Positions 35,442 through 44,171 of a stretch of 64,000 bases of DNA are shown in pieces. The first letter of the stretch is position 1, and every line of letters starts with the position of its first letter. Made by a program: the position numbers and the translations under genes. The notes beneath the pieces were generated by a model. The model searched no databases and was not told the origin of the DNA. It was given only the letters and a program-made list of their open reading frames with translations. The stretch spans positions 9,040-73,039 of the forward strand of contig CANBFE010000019.1 in the NCBI GenBank assembly GCA_947367855.1, given 5' to 3'. The DNA is from an uncultured Lachnospiraceae bacterium. GTDB taxonomy: Bacteria; Bacillota; Clostridia; Lachnospirales; Lachnospiraceae.

Positions 35442-36404
35442 ATGGATAAGATAGCCGTTTTGATTCCCTGCTATAATGAGGCCCAGACCATTGCCAAGGT
35501 GATAGGCGACGTCCGGAAAGCGCTGCCGGAAGCCGTGGTTTATGTATATGACAATAATTCCACGGACGGCACAGCGGAGATCGCCGGGAAACAGGGGGCG
35601 GTGGTACGCAGGGAATATAAGCAGGGAAAGGGCAATGTGATACGCAGAATGTTCCGGGAGATCGACGCGGAATGTTACCTGATGCTTGACGGGGACGATA
35701 CTTATCCCGTGGACTGCGCAGGGAAGATGGCTGCTCTTGTGTTGGAGCGGAATGCGGATATGGTGGTGGGGGACAGGCTGTCGTCCACGTATTTTTCCGA
35801 GAACAAGAGACCCTTTCACAATTTCGGAAACAGCCTTATGCGGGTTGGCATCAACGGACTGTTTCGCACGGATATCAAGGATATCATGACAGGCTACAGG
35901 GCCTTCAGCTATGAATTCGTGAAGACTTTTCCCGTTTTTTCCAAAGGGTTCGAGATAGAGACGGAGATGACCATCCATGCGGTGAATTACAATATGCAGG
36001 TGGAAAATCTGGTGGTGGAGTACAGGGACAGGCCGGAGGGCAGCACTTCCAAACTGAATACCTACAGAGACGGCATCCGTGTAATCTGCAAGATGCTGCA
36101 GCTGTACAGAAATTACAGGCCCCTGCACTTTTTCGGCGCGCTGTGCATGGTATTGGTTGTGGCGGCTGCGCTGCTGATGTTTCCCATTTTCCGGGAGTAT
36201 CTGCAGACAGGCCTGGTGCCGAGATTTCCAACCCTTATTGTGTGCGGCTTTATGGTTCTGGCAGGGATTCAGTCCTTTTTTGCAGGAATGATTCTGGAAG
36301 TGCTTGCGGCCAAGGACAAGCGTGACTTTGAATACAGGCTCACCAGTATCTGCGGGGAGAAGAGACAGAAGGCAGAGGAGGGAGTCCATGAGACAGTATG
36401 CTGA
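35442..36404 (+). CDS. Polyprenyl-phosphate glycosyltransferase (GT2 with C-terminal helices)
   Basis: A 320-residue enzyme: 'VLIPCYNEAQTIAKVIGDV', 'VYDNNSTDGT', 'MLDGDDTYPVD' and 'MTGYRAFSYEFVKTFPVF', with two C-terminal helices ('FGALCMVLVVAAALLMFPIF' and 'LIVCGFMVLAGIQSFFAGM'). This is the layout of dolichol/undecaprenyl-phosphate mannose or glucose synthases that feed GT-C enzymes. It overlaps the acetyltransferase gene by 17 bases. The sugar is unknown; GDP-mannose made by ManC is one candidate. Confidence 0.87.
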   Translation: MDKIAVLIPCYNEAQTIAKVIGDVRKALPEAVVYVYDNNSTDGTAEIAGKQGAVVRREYKQGKGNVIRRMFREIDAECYLMLDGDDTYPVDCAGKMAALVLERNADMVVGDRLSSTYFSENKRPFHNFGNSLMRVGINGLFRTDIKDIMTGYRAFSYEFVKTFPVFSKGFEIETEMTIHAVNYNMQVENLVVEYRDRPEGSTSKLNTYRDGIRVICKMLQLYRNYRPLHFFGALCMVLVVAAALLMFPIFREYLQTGLVPRFPTLIVCGFMVLAGIQSFFAGMILEVLAAKDKRDFEYRLTSICGEKRQKAEEGVHETVC

Positions 36405-36927
36405 CAGGGAGGCGGGAATCTACCTGCGGCCCATGACGCCGGGGGACACGGAGCTGATCATAGGGTGGAGGAACAGGGACAGCGTCCGGGAGAATTTTAT
36501 CTACCAGGCCCCTTTTACCAGAGAGGGACATGAGAACTGGATCCGGACCATGATAGAGACCGGGAAGGCAGTCCAGATGATTATCTGTGAGTCGGATGGG
36601 GATCTTCCCGTGGGAAGCGTGTATATCCGGGATATTGACAGGGAACATAACAAGGCGGAGTATGGCATTTTTATCGGAGAGGAAAGCGCCAGGGGAAGGG
36701 GAATCGGCACCGCTGCCGCCAGGCTCATGCTCCGGTACTGCTTTGAGGAAGAGAAGCTGCACCGGATTTATCTCCGGGCTCTGGCCGGAAACGCCCGGGC
36801 TGTCCGCAGCTACGAAAAGGCAGGGTTCCGGAAGGAGGCCTGTCTCAGGGACGACGTGAGAATCCGGGGGGAATACCGGGATATCATATGGATGGCGGCA
36901 TTGAGCACGGACCGGGCAGAGAGTTGA
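36388..36927 (+). CDS. pseH: GNAT N-acetyltransferase PseH
   Basis: A 179-residue GNAT protein of the RimJ/PseH type. It has 'YLRPMTPGDTELIIGWRN', the acetyl-CoA loop 'ESARGRGIGTAAARLML' and 'NARAVRSYEKAGFRKEACLRD'. In the pseudaminic pathway PseH acetylates the 4-amino group of the PseC product. The family alone could acetylate other amino sugars, but pseB, pseC, pseF and pseG in the same cluster support this role. I chose ATG 36388, five bases after AGGAGGG, which overlaps the end of the previous gene. Confidence 0.8.
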   Translation: MRQYADREAGIYLRPMTPGDTELIIGWRNRDSVRENFIYQAPFTREGHENWIRTMIETGKAVQMIICESDGDLPVGSVYIRDIDREHNKAEYGIFIGEESARGRGIGTAAARLMLRYCFEEEKLHRIYLRALAGNARAVRSYEKAGFRKEACLRDDVRIRGEYRDIIWMAALSTDRAES

Positions 36928-36934
36928 GGTATTT

Positions 36935-37873
36935 ATGGAACAGAGGAAAAAGGTAAGTTTTATAATTCCGTGTTATCGTTCGGAAAACACGATTTCCGGT
37001 GTGGTCACGGAGATAGAGGAAACCATGAAAGGCCTGGAACAGTATCAGTATGACATCCTGTTGGTAAATGACTGTTCTCCCGATAATACTTTTTCGGTGA
37101 TACGTAAACTCTGCGGGGAACATGATTATATCAGGGGACTTGATTTTTCCAGGAATTTTGGCCAGCATTCCGCGCTGATGGCAGGGCTGCGCTATTCGGA
37201 GGGGGACTATGTGGTCTGTCTGGATGACGACGGGCAGACCCCTGCGGATGAGGTGGGCAGTCTGCTTGAGAAACTTGAGGAAGGCTATGATGCGGTGTAT
37301 GCCAGATATGACCACAAGCAGCATTCCAGATTCCGTAACCTGGGCAGCCGGGTAAACGAGGAGATGACCCATGTGATGCTGGGAAAGCCCCACGAGCTGT
37401 ATGTATCCAGTTATTTCGCGGTAAAGCGCTTTGTGGTGGAGGACATGATACGCTATGAGAATTCCTATCCCTATGTCATAGGTCTGGTGCTCCGGGCCAC
37501 AAAGAATATCGCAAATGTGTCCGTAAAGCACAGGGAGCGGGAGGTGGGGGTATCAGGCTACACCTTTAAGAAGCTTCTGGGACTGTGGTTCAACGGTTTT
37601 ACGGCGTTTTCGGTAAAGCCCCTGCGGATTGCCACTGCCCTGGGGGCAGGCAGCGCGGTGATTGGTTTTCTCTATGGCATTTATACCATTATAAAGCGTT
37701 TCCTGAATCCCAATGTGCCCATGGGCTTCAGTTCCACCATGTCGGCCATTGTGTTTTTCGGCGGCATGATCATGCTGATGCTTGGACTGATCGGGGAGTA
37801 TGTAGGGCGGATTTACATCAGCCTGAACAATTCGCCCCAGTATGTGATCCGGGAAAAAATTAATTTGGAGTGA
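36935..37873 (+). CDS. ArnC-like undecaprenyl-phosphate glycosyltransferase
   Basis: A 312-residue GT2 enzyme: 'SFIIPCYRSENTISGVVTEI', 'LVNDCSPDNTFSVI', 'FSRNFGQHSALMAGLRY', 'CLDDDGQTPADEV' and two C-terminal helices ('TALGAGSAVIGFLYGIYTI' and 'IVFFGGMIMLMLGLIGEYVG'). It resembles ArnC, which loads 4-amino-4-deoxy sugars on undecaprenyl phosphate, but the group includes glucose enzymes too. It is coupled with the next membrane protein, whose ATG lies two bases after this stop. Confidence 0.87.
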   Translation: MEQRKKVSFIIPCYRSENTISGVVTEIEETMKGLEQYQYDILLVNDCSPDNTFSVIRKLCGEHDYIRGLDFSRNFGQHSALMAGLRYSEGDYVVCLDDDGQTPADEVGSLLEKLEEGYDAVYARYDHKQHSRFRNLGSRVNEEMTHVMLGKPHELYVSSYFAVKRFVVEDMIRYENSYPYVIGLVLRATKNIANVSVKHREREVGVSGYTFKKLLGLWFNGFTAFSVKPLRIATALGAGSAVIGFLYGIYTIIKRFLNPNVPMGFSSTMSAIVFFGGMIMLMLGLIGEYVGRIYISLNNSPQYVIREKINLE

Positions 37874-37875
37874 GT

Positions 37876-39483
37876 ATGGAAAAATTTATCGGTTGGTGGA
37901 GTCGCGCGTACCGGGGGGAAAAAAGATATGTCACATTGGGAAAGGCAGTGCTTCTGGCGCTGCTGCCCCTTGCCTGTGTCCTGGCGTACTGTGGAACCCA
38001 GGGGAGAAGCCTGGGGGAAGTGTTTTTGCCGGCGTCCCAGTGGAATGACGAGCTGTTCTATTTTAAACAGGTGGAGGGTATCGTGAACTATGGCTGTCCC
38101 CAGGGATATTTCGGGTTTAACGAGAGCCATGCATTGAAGCTTTCCTTTGCCGCCTGGAGTCCGGTTCTGGTCTTTCCCTGGATTCTGTGGGGGCTTTTGT
38201 TCGGATGGAATCTGATGTCTCCTATCTGGTGCAATCTGCTGCTGCTGTCGCTGTGCTGCTTCCTCTATGTCTGGCTGGTGAGGCCTGCCTGGAAGCAGCT
38301 TGGGATACTAGCCTTTCTGTTTTGTCTCTATACACCCTTTGTCCGTTATCTGCTTTCCGGAATGCCGGAGGTGATCTGTTTCTGCATGCTGATTCTCTTT
38401 TATGCCCTGGCTGTCAGCCATCTGAGGGCGGAGTGTGTGTGGAAACTGGTCCTGCTTTTTGCTCTGTCCGGAGTGATGACGCTGATGCGGCCGTATATGC
38501 TTCTCTTTATGCTACTTCCGGCCTTCTGCTGGGTCCGCAGGGAGAAGAACGGGGGATGGAAAGGATTCCTTGGCTCTGCAGGGGTCATGGGCCTGGTGCT
38601 GGGGCTGTATGTAGGTATAAAACATTATCTGGGCGCGGAATATTTTACCCCCCTGTTTTTTACGGACTGGATTTCCGCTTATTTGGAACAGGGCATCTTT
38701 GGGGGGACAGGCTATACTGCCTCCAGGCTCTACTATATGGGAAAGGCTTTTCTGGGACATATGGTGCAGGGATTTCGCACAGGGCTGGCCTCAGGGGCTA
38801 TTTTCGGCAGCTATGTGATATGCATGGGAATCCTGCTTGTACACAGCGCCGCGGACTGGGCGGCATACAGAAAAGGGAAAAAGACGGAGGGAAAGGCGCT
38901 GCTGATTGCGGAAGTGCATCTGGCATTCTCCTTTCTGGCAATGCTTTTTGCGCTGCTTCTGATGTATAAGCTGACAGAGGGGAGCAAGCATCTGCTGACC
39001 TTCCTGGCTGCCGCAGTGTTTGTGGTTCCCCTGATGGAAACCAGATACTATAAGAAAGCCGTTCTGCTGGGAGTTACCTTTGCATGGTTTTTCTCCTATA
39101 AGGCAGTGGACCCCTACGACTATCAGGTGCCCTTTGCGGAGGAGGAGAGAGCTGCAGCCCTGGAAAACTGGAGGGAGGCTCTGCAGGGGGAACTGGAGCT
39201 GGAGAGGGAGAATGCGCCCAATTATGAAAATGTGGTGATCTGGACTTTTGAGGACAGGGTGGAGGGAGAGACCGTGAACACGCCCTGGCAGCTGCTGTAT
39301 GCCCTTCCGGAAGGGTTTGGCATCAGCTGCTGCATGCGGGATTACGTGACGGAGAATTTTGGGGATTTACAGAGCCGGTACCTGGCATGTCCCACGGGAG
39401 GGGATATCCAGGGAATGTGCAAAAAGGCGGGATATCCGCTGGTGTACGGGGACGGGGAACTGGTTCTGTACAGGCTGAGGTGA
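37876..39483 (+). CDS. Large polytopic membrane protein, GT-C-like
   Basis: A 535-residue protein with about eleven helices. The first extracytoplasmic loop holds Asp/Glu in 'ASQWNDELFYFKQVEGI', typical of GT-C enzymes. The last ~120 residues are soluble. ATG 37876 follows GGAG by five bases; a GTG at 37870 lies six bases earlier. It directly follows an ArnC-like enzyme, so the pair may load and then transfer one sugar. Family and acceptor are unknown. It ends eight bases before the convergent SGNH gene. Confidence 0.68.
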   Translation: MEKFIGWWSRAYRGEKRYVTLGKAVLLALLPLACVLAYCGTQGRSLGEVFLPASQWNDELFYFKQVEGIVNYGCPQGYFGFNESHALKLSFAAWSPVLVFPWILWGLLFGWNLMSPIWCNLLLLSLCCFLYVWLVRPAWKQLGILAFLFCLYTPFVRYLLSGMPEVICFCMLILFYALAVSHLRAECVWKLVLLFALSGVMTLMRPYMLLFMLLPAFCWVRREKNGGWKGFLGSAGVMGLVLGLYVGIKHYLGAEYFTPLFFTDWISAYLEQGIFGGTGYTASRLYYMGKAFLGHMVQGFRTGLASGAIFGSYVICMGILLVHSAADWAAYRKGKKTEGKALLIAEVHLAFSFLAMLFALLLMYKLTEGSKHLLTFLAAAVFVVPLMETRYYKKAVLLGVTFAWFFSYKAVDPYDYQVPFAEEERAAALENWREALQGELELERENAPNYENVVIWTFEDRVEGETVNTPWQLLYALPEGFGISCCMRDYVTENFGDLQSRYLACPTGGDIQGMCKKAGYPLVYGDGELVLYRLR

Positions 39484-39508
39484 CGCCGGACTATTGCTGA
39501 GTCCGGCG
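39484..39508. terminator. Hairpin between convergent genes
   Basis: A 9-bp stem (CGCCGGACT 39484-39492 with AGTCCGGCG 39500-39508) with a 7-base loop lies across the end of the minus-strand gene. No T-run follows, so it is only a candidate. Confidence 0.45.
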
Positions 39509-40912
39509 CAGATTCCCGATCAGGCTGCAGATGTTCTTTCCTATGATATAACGGCAGGGAAGGTTGGGATGCACCATATCCTGAAGATATTCCTCATGAT
39601 TGTTCACGGTGATGCCAAGCTCGTTATAGTTGTCCAACAGGTCGGTGCCAAGCTCCCGGGAGAGAGCGGTGACGACTTCCACATAATCCGTGAGCACATA
39701 TCCTTTCGAGCCGTGGGGTTCGGTTCCGGCATCAAAGAAATTGACGAAATTAGGGGTGCACAGGATAATCCGGGCATCCGGCCTGTTGGCACGGATGGTC
39801 TGGACAGCCTTGCGCATGGCCCCGGAGAAGGTGGATACGTCCAGGGGGTCTTCCGAGGCGATATCATAGCCGCAGAAATAGTCGTTGAGACCGTAATTGA
39901 TCACAAAGCACAGCTCCTTGTCCTCGGGAGGGTCTGCAAGGTAGGCGGAAATACCACGGTACACCTGCTCTGTCTCCGGCAGGGCGGAGAGATCCCGGCT
40001 GAAGAAGGCATCCAGGATGCTGGGCAGGGCTACGGCGTCAGGAGTCGCCATAACGGCGCTGTTTCCCCCATAGCCGCAGTTGAACACCGTTGCGCCGGAG
40101 AGACCTGCAACCACGCCGGGGATGGAGAGAGTGCCCACAAAGTTGCCTATGACGCTGTCACCGAAAAAAAGAATACACATATCCGATAAATCAGGAAAGG
40201 TCTCCGGCTCACGTCTCAGTTTTTCTGTCAGCTCAGTCAGGGAACTGCAGAGGGAGGCTGCCTTTTCCTCTGTAACCAGATATTGGTAGCCGGGATTCAT
40301 ATGGGTCATAGCCGTCAGGGAAGCGTCTTCCGCAGAGAGCCATTCGCTTTCGTAGTTGGCGGGATTGGCGATGAGCCATTCCTGGTCAGCCAGAAAGTAG
40401 AAGTGGGAATTGGAGCTGTAGGGCAGGGCGGTAAGGAAATCACAGTAATCGGCAAGAATTCTGTCATAATCCTCCTGGGAAAGGCCTGTCCAATAGGAGG
40501 CTGAGGGGAAGGACAGCAGAATCTCAAAGCCTGCGCTTGGGTAGCGCGTGATAAGGGACCGCAGCTCTTCCGGATCCGTCATGTCCGGACGGATGCCAAG
40601 GTACACGGTCCGGATTGCGTTCCCGGATTTTGAGATTTTTTTCATATACTGTTCCATGACCTGGAACCTGGGAATGCAGTAGGAGGTTTTCAAAAGGGTC
40701 AGGCCGTAGTAGCCGGAAAAATCCTCCTCCCTGTAATTGTCCAAAGGGAACATGGACAGAAAGACAGAGTCATACCGGGTGGAGGAGATGCGCTTATAGT
40801 CTTCCCTCTGGGCCCTGGGCTTCATAAAATAGGAAAGGACAAGCAGCGCCCCTGCCAGGAGGATGACTGCCGGGATTGCCAGCAGATATTTGCTGAATTT
40901 TTTATTTTCCAT
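39491..40912 (-). CDS. Membrane-anchored SGNH-type protein
   Basis: A 473-residue protein with one N-terminal helix ('YLLAIPAVILLAGALLVLSYF') and an extracytoplasmic part. Block I is 'CILFFGDSVIGNF' with the Ser nucleophile, a glycine-rich block is 'FNCGYGGNSAVM', block III is 'NYGLNDYFCGYD' and block V is 'DMVHPNLP' with the Asp-x-x-His pair. SGNH proteins in glycan clusters add or remove acetyl groups on sugars. I chose the ATG whose first base is 40912 because AAAGGA lies nine bases upstream; a start at 40963 would lie before it. It is the only minus-strand gene in this block besides the one at 55380. Confidence 0.8.
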   Translation of the reverse strand: MENKKFSKYLLAIPAVILLAGALLVLSYFMKPRAQREDYKRISSTRYDSVFLSMFPLDNYREEDFSGYYGLTLLKTSYCIPRFQVMEQYMKKISKSGNAIRTVYLGIRPDMTDPEELRSLITRYPSAGFEILLSFPSASYWTGLSQEDYDRILADYCDFLTALPYSSNSHFYFLADQEWLIANPANYESEWLSAEDASLTAMTHMNPGYQYLVTEEKAASLCSSLTELTEKLRREPETFPDLSDMCILFFGDSVIGNFVGTLSIPGVVAGLSGATVFNCGYGGNSAVMATPDAVALPSILDAFFSRDLSALPETEQVYRGISAYLADPPEDKELCFVINYGLNDYFCGYDIASEDPLDVSTFSGAMRKAVQTIRANRPDARIILCTPNFVNFFDAGTEPHGSKGYVLTDYVEVVTALSRELGTDLLDNYNELGITVNNHEEYLQDMVHPNLPCRYIIGKNICSLIGNLRRTQQ

Positions 40913-40954
40913 GGATGCAGATCCTTTCTGAAGAAGATATTTCAGGGTATAACC

Positions 40955-41038
40955 CGTTCTCACTCTATGTCTCGATTTTCGTGCAAAATATGCACGAAAA
41001 TACTTCGCGGAGGCACCGAATGAATCGTTCTCACTCTA
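40955..41038 (+). repeat. 84-base element: 13-base direct repeats around a hairpin
   Basis: CGTTCTCACTCTA occurs at 40955-40967 and again at 41026-41038, identical. Between them lies a perfect 11-bp inverted repeat (ATTTTCGTGCA 40975-40985 with TGCACGAAAAT 40991-41001, 5-base loop). It is in the region between two divergent genes. It could be a small mobile element with target duplication or a regulator site. Confidence 0.7.
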
Positions 41039-41071
41039 CCATAATTTCAGGGGGAATGCAAGTGAGAAATA

Positions 41072-41100
41072 TTGCGCAATCCGCAGGATTGGGGTATACT
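41072..41100 (+). promoter_or_regulatory. Candidate promoter for large GT-C gene
   Basis: TTGCGC (41072-41077), 17-base spacer, TATACT (41095-41100), 79 bases before TTG 41179. Confidence 0.6.
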
Positions 41101-41178
41101 AGGGGTGTTCGGGCAGGCAGTCCGCAGGGGCTGTCAGGAACAGTGACTACAAAAACGATATAAGGCGGGAAGATCTGG

Positions 41179-42927
41179 TTGAAAAAGAACGAAATCTGGA
41201 AAAAATATATGGGTCTGTTGGGAGCGCTGCTGTGTGTGCTGATTGTACTGGGATGTTTTGTGGCCCGGAAGGAAGGCTATCACCTGGATGAGCTTCTTTC
41301 CTTTGAGCTGTCCAACGCGGAGTTCAATCCCTGGATTGTGCCCACCCAGCCCGTGGGCAGGCTAGCAAAATTTGTCAACGAAGAGATAAGGGGCGGTTCC
41401 TTTGGGGAGACTCTGGGCAATCTGGCGGACACGGTGGAGGATGTGGCCAGGAACCGGGGGAAAAGCAGGCTTCTGCAGTATAAGGCGGATGTATATCCGG
41501 AACCGGTGTGGATAAGCGGCGGGCAGTTCCGGGATTACCTCACTGCTGACGGGGTTGACAGGTTTAATTATCTGTCGGTCTATTTTAATGTCATGGACGA
41601 CAATCATCCTCCTCTGCATTTTATGCTTCTGCATACCATGTCTTCCCTGTTTCCCGGAATCATTTCCCCTCTTTTGGGATGTTTTATCAATCTTGTGGCC
41701 ATCGGGGTCATCCTTTTGTGTTTTTTCGGTCTGGGGGAGCTGCTGCAGGCCAGGGGACTTCTGCCCCTGGGATACGGGAAGGCGGCGGGAATCTGCATGG
41801 CCCTGGTGTACGGGCTTTCCGGAGGCGCCATAGCCACTGTGCTGCTGATCCGCATGTACGGCGTCATGACTGCCTGCTGCGTGGGGCTGTTTTATCTGCA
41901 TGTCAGGAAGTGGCTGGAGGGCGGCTTTGAGACAAAAAGGAAGAGACTGGCTGCCGTGACGGTACTGGGCTTTCTGACCCAGTATTTTTTCCTGTTTTAC
42001 TGTCTGACTCTGGCTGCCGTGACTGTGGTTCTGCTGGCGGTCAGGCGCAGGTATGGGGAACTGAAGGCCTATGTCAGAACCATGGTTCTGGCCGGGGTGA
42101 CAGGGGTGGCGCTGTTTCCCTTTTCCATCAAGGATGTGTTTTCCAGCGGAAGGGGGGAGGAGGCCCTGCAGAATCTGGGCAGGGGATTTTCCGGTTACGG
42201 GACCAGGCTTTCGGCTTTCGGCTCCATTCTGCTGGAGGGCTGTTTTGGAAGTCCTGCGTTGGGAATTGCAGTTCTGGCCTGCGGGGCGTTTGCGCTGTTT
42301 CTGGTATGCAGAAGGAGAAAGGCGGAGGGCGGAACAGAGTCCGGCGCACTGTGGCTTATGCTGCTTGTGCCCTGCGGCTGCTATTTCCTGCTGGCTGCCA
42401 GAATGTCGCCCTATCTGGTAGACAGGTATATCATGCCCCTGTTTCCCTTTGCCGGAATCATTCTGACACTTCTGTCAGTCCGGATTCTTGCGGGTTTTCC
42501 CGGGAAAAATCCCTGGTGGCTGCTGCTTCCGGCCCTTCTTCTGGGGGCGGTGAACCTGGCGGGCTATGACGGGGAATACTTATACAGAGGATATGAAAAG
42601 CAGTTTCAGGTGGCGGAGGAATACGGGGAACTTCCCTGTATCTGTCTGTACGACGGCGTGGGATATTACTATAATCTCATGGAATTTACGGAATATAGGG
42701 AAACGCTTCTGTTGAAGCTTCCGGAACTGGAGCAGAGGGCGGAGCGGGAGAGTCTGTCCGGACTGGGGCAGGCGGTGGTGCTGCGAAAGGGGAATGTGGA
42801 GGAGGCTGCCGTTCTGGAGGCTCTGGAGAGTTATGGCCTGGAGGTGGAGCAGGTGCTGCTTTCGGAGGAGGAGAGCGTGTACGGCGACACTGTCTACCTG
42901 GTGAGGGCAGCAGCATCTCTGCCATGA
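41179..42927 (+). CDS. GT39/PMT-like membrane glycosyltransferase
   Basis: A 582-residue protein with about twelve helices and the GT-C-type acidic motif in the first loop: 'KEGYHLDELLSFELSN' (about residues 30-45). It also has 'DDNHPPLHFMLLHTMSSLFP', where His-Pro-Pro-Leu-His is the pattern seen in lipid-linked-sugar GT-C enzymes of the PMT/ArnT group. A short soluble end follows. TTG 41179 has GGGAAG upstream. The gene has its own promoter. Donor is probably a polyprenyl-phosphate sugar; acceptor unknown. Confidence 0.78.
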   Translation: MKKNEIWKKYMGLLGALLCVLIVLGCFVARKEGYHLDELLSFELSNAEFNPWIVPTQPVGRLAKFVNEEIRGGSFGETLGNLADTVEDVARNRGKSRLLQYKADVYPEPVWISGGQFRDYLTADGVDRFNYLSVYFNVMDDNHPPLHFMLLHTMSSLFPGIISPLLGCFINLVAIGVILLCFFGLGELLQARGLLPLGYGKAAGICMALVYGLSGGAIATVLLIRMYGVMTACCVGLFYLHVRKWLEGGFETKRKRLAAVTVLGFLTQYFFLFYCLTLAAVTVVLLAVRRRYGELKAYVRTMVLAGVTGVALFPFSIKDVFSSGRGEEALQNLGRGFSGYGTRLSAFGSILLEGCFGSPALGIAVLACGAFALFLVCRRRKAEGGTESGALWLMLLVPCGCYFLLAARMSPYLVDRYIMPLFPFAGIILTLLSVRILAGFPGKNPWWLLLPALLLGAVNLAGYDGEYLYRGYEKQFQVAEEYGELPCICLYDGVGYYYNLMEFTEYRETLLLKLPELEQRAERESLSGLGQAVVLRKGNVEEAAVLEALESYGLEVEQVLLSEEESVYGDTVYLVRAAASLP

Positions 42928-42928
42928 T

Positions 42929-42957
42929 TTTACAAAAAGGGCGCTTTATGCTAAAAT
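42929..42957 (+). promoter_or_regulatory. Sigma-A promoter for the pseF/pseG operon
   Basis: TTTACA (42929-42934), 17-base spacer, TAAAAT (42952-42957), with an extended TGC before the -10. It starts the transcript of genes from 43011 to about 55402. Confidence 0.7.
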
Positions 42958-43010
42958 AGACCAGAGCGTAAAGTCTTGGGCAGCAGGGTGCTGCCGGAAA
43001 GGGGAAGGGG

Positions 43011-44126
43011 ATGGATGGAAAAGGGAAGCAGCCAAAGCTGCCGAGAATCTATGTGTGTCATACCTATTATCATGTCTATGTGACTTTCCTGAAGGAACTG
43101 GCCCTGCTCAGGGAGACCGGGGGAAAACCGGGGGAAGAACCCGGGGCGGATCTGGTACTTTCCAGGATGTCCAATAATTTCGAGGATCTGAAAAGCCGTG
43201 TGGAAAAGGTGGGACTCTTCCGCAGGGTGCTGGAGTTCGACGAAAAGCGGGAGGATTTTTTTCCGGAGCTGGCCAGATGGAGAAAGGGAGGGGGAGGCCT
43301 CCTGGGGAATCTGTTCTGCAGGATTCGGTTTACCAGGCTGTATGCGCGGCTGGAGGCCCCCTATGTGCCTGTGGATTTCAGGGAATACAGGGATATCTAT
43401 GTCTACTGCGATTCCGATCCCATAGGCTATTACCTGAATCAGAACAGGATTTATTACCATGCCGTGGAGGACGGACTGAACTGCCTGAAAAATTTCGATG
43501 CTGCCAGATATGACAACAGGGGGCATTTTAAGCTGAAGGCGTTTCTGTCCAGGTACTGCAATCTGATTTTTGTGCAAAACGGGTACGGAAAGTACTGTCT
43601 GGATATGGAAGTAAATGACATCGGGGCCATTGCGCACCCCTGCCCCAGGTACAGGGAGGTTCCCAGGCAGCCTCTTGTGGACGCCCTGGGAGAGGGGGAG
43701 AAGGATCTGATTCTCAGGGCTTTCGTCAGGGACAAGGAGACCCTGGAGAGGCAGATTGCAGAAAGCGCGGGTGTGGGGGACAAGATTCTGATTCTGACGG
43801 AGCCTCTGTGCGCTCTGGATGTGCGGGAACGGATTTTCCGGGATCTGGCGGAGCAGTATGGCCGGGAGGGAACGGTCTTCTTTAAGCCGCATCCCCGGGA
43901 TGTGTTGGATTACCGCAGGCTTTTTCCGGAGTATCCCCAGTTTGACGCCACGATTCCCATGGAGATGCTGAATTTTTTTCCGGGGCTCAGGTTCCGGAAA
44001 GTGATTTCCGTATTTACGGAGGTCCGGGGCATTCAGTTTGCGGAGGAGACGGTGCGGCTGGGACCGGATTTTATGGATCAGTATGAGGACCCTGCGGTCC
44101 ACAGACAAAACGAGCAGATAGGGTAG
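43011..44126 (+). CDS. GT52/polysialyltransferase-like glycosyltransferase
   Basis: A 371-residue cytoplasmic protein. It starts 'LPRIYVCHTYYHVYVTFLKE' and has 'YYHAVEDGLNCLKNFD' (the E/D-D/E-G motif) and 'FFKPHPRDVLDYRRLFPEYP' with the His-Pro motif, followed by 'PMEMLNFFPGL'. This pattern is that of the GT52 lipooligosaccharide sialyltransferases and bacterial polysialyltransferases, which use CMP-sugars. PseF and PseG, which lead to a CMP-nonulosonic acid, are encoded in the same operon two and three genes downstream. It is therefore the best candidate for the pseudaminic acid transferase. The family call is by motif only. Confidence 0.68.
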   Translation: MDGKGKQPKLPRIYVCHTYYHVYVTFLKELALLRETGGKPGEEPGADLVLSRMSNNFEDLKSRVEKVGLFRRVLEFDEKREDFFPELARWRKGGGGLLGNLFCRIRFTRLYARLEAPYVPVDFREYRDIYVYCDSDPIGYYLNQNRIYYHAVEDGLNCLKNFDAARYDNRGHFKLKAFLSRYCNLIFVQNGYGKYCLDMEVNDIGAIAHPCPRYREVPRQPLVDALGEGEKDLILRAFVRDKETLERQIAESAGVGDKILILTEPLCALDVRERIFRDLAEQYGREGTVFFKPHPRDVLDYRRLFPEYPQFDATIPMEMLNFFPGLRFRKVISVFTEVRGIQFAEETVRLGPDFMDQYEDPAVHRQNEQIG

Positions 44127-44171
44127 GCCCGGGGACATCCGGGCCGGCGAATGGATTGAGGAGAGCGGTCA

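Noticed and set aside
42951..44138. 395-residue antisense frame opposite the GT52-like gene
   Set aside because: No family pattern or start site; the plus-strand gene has a promoter and ribosome site.
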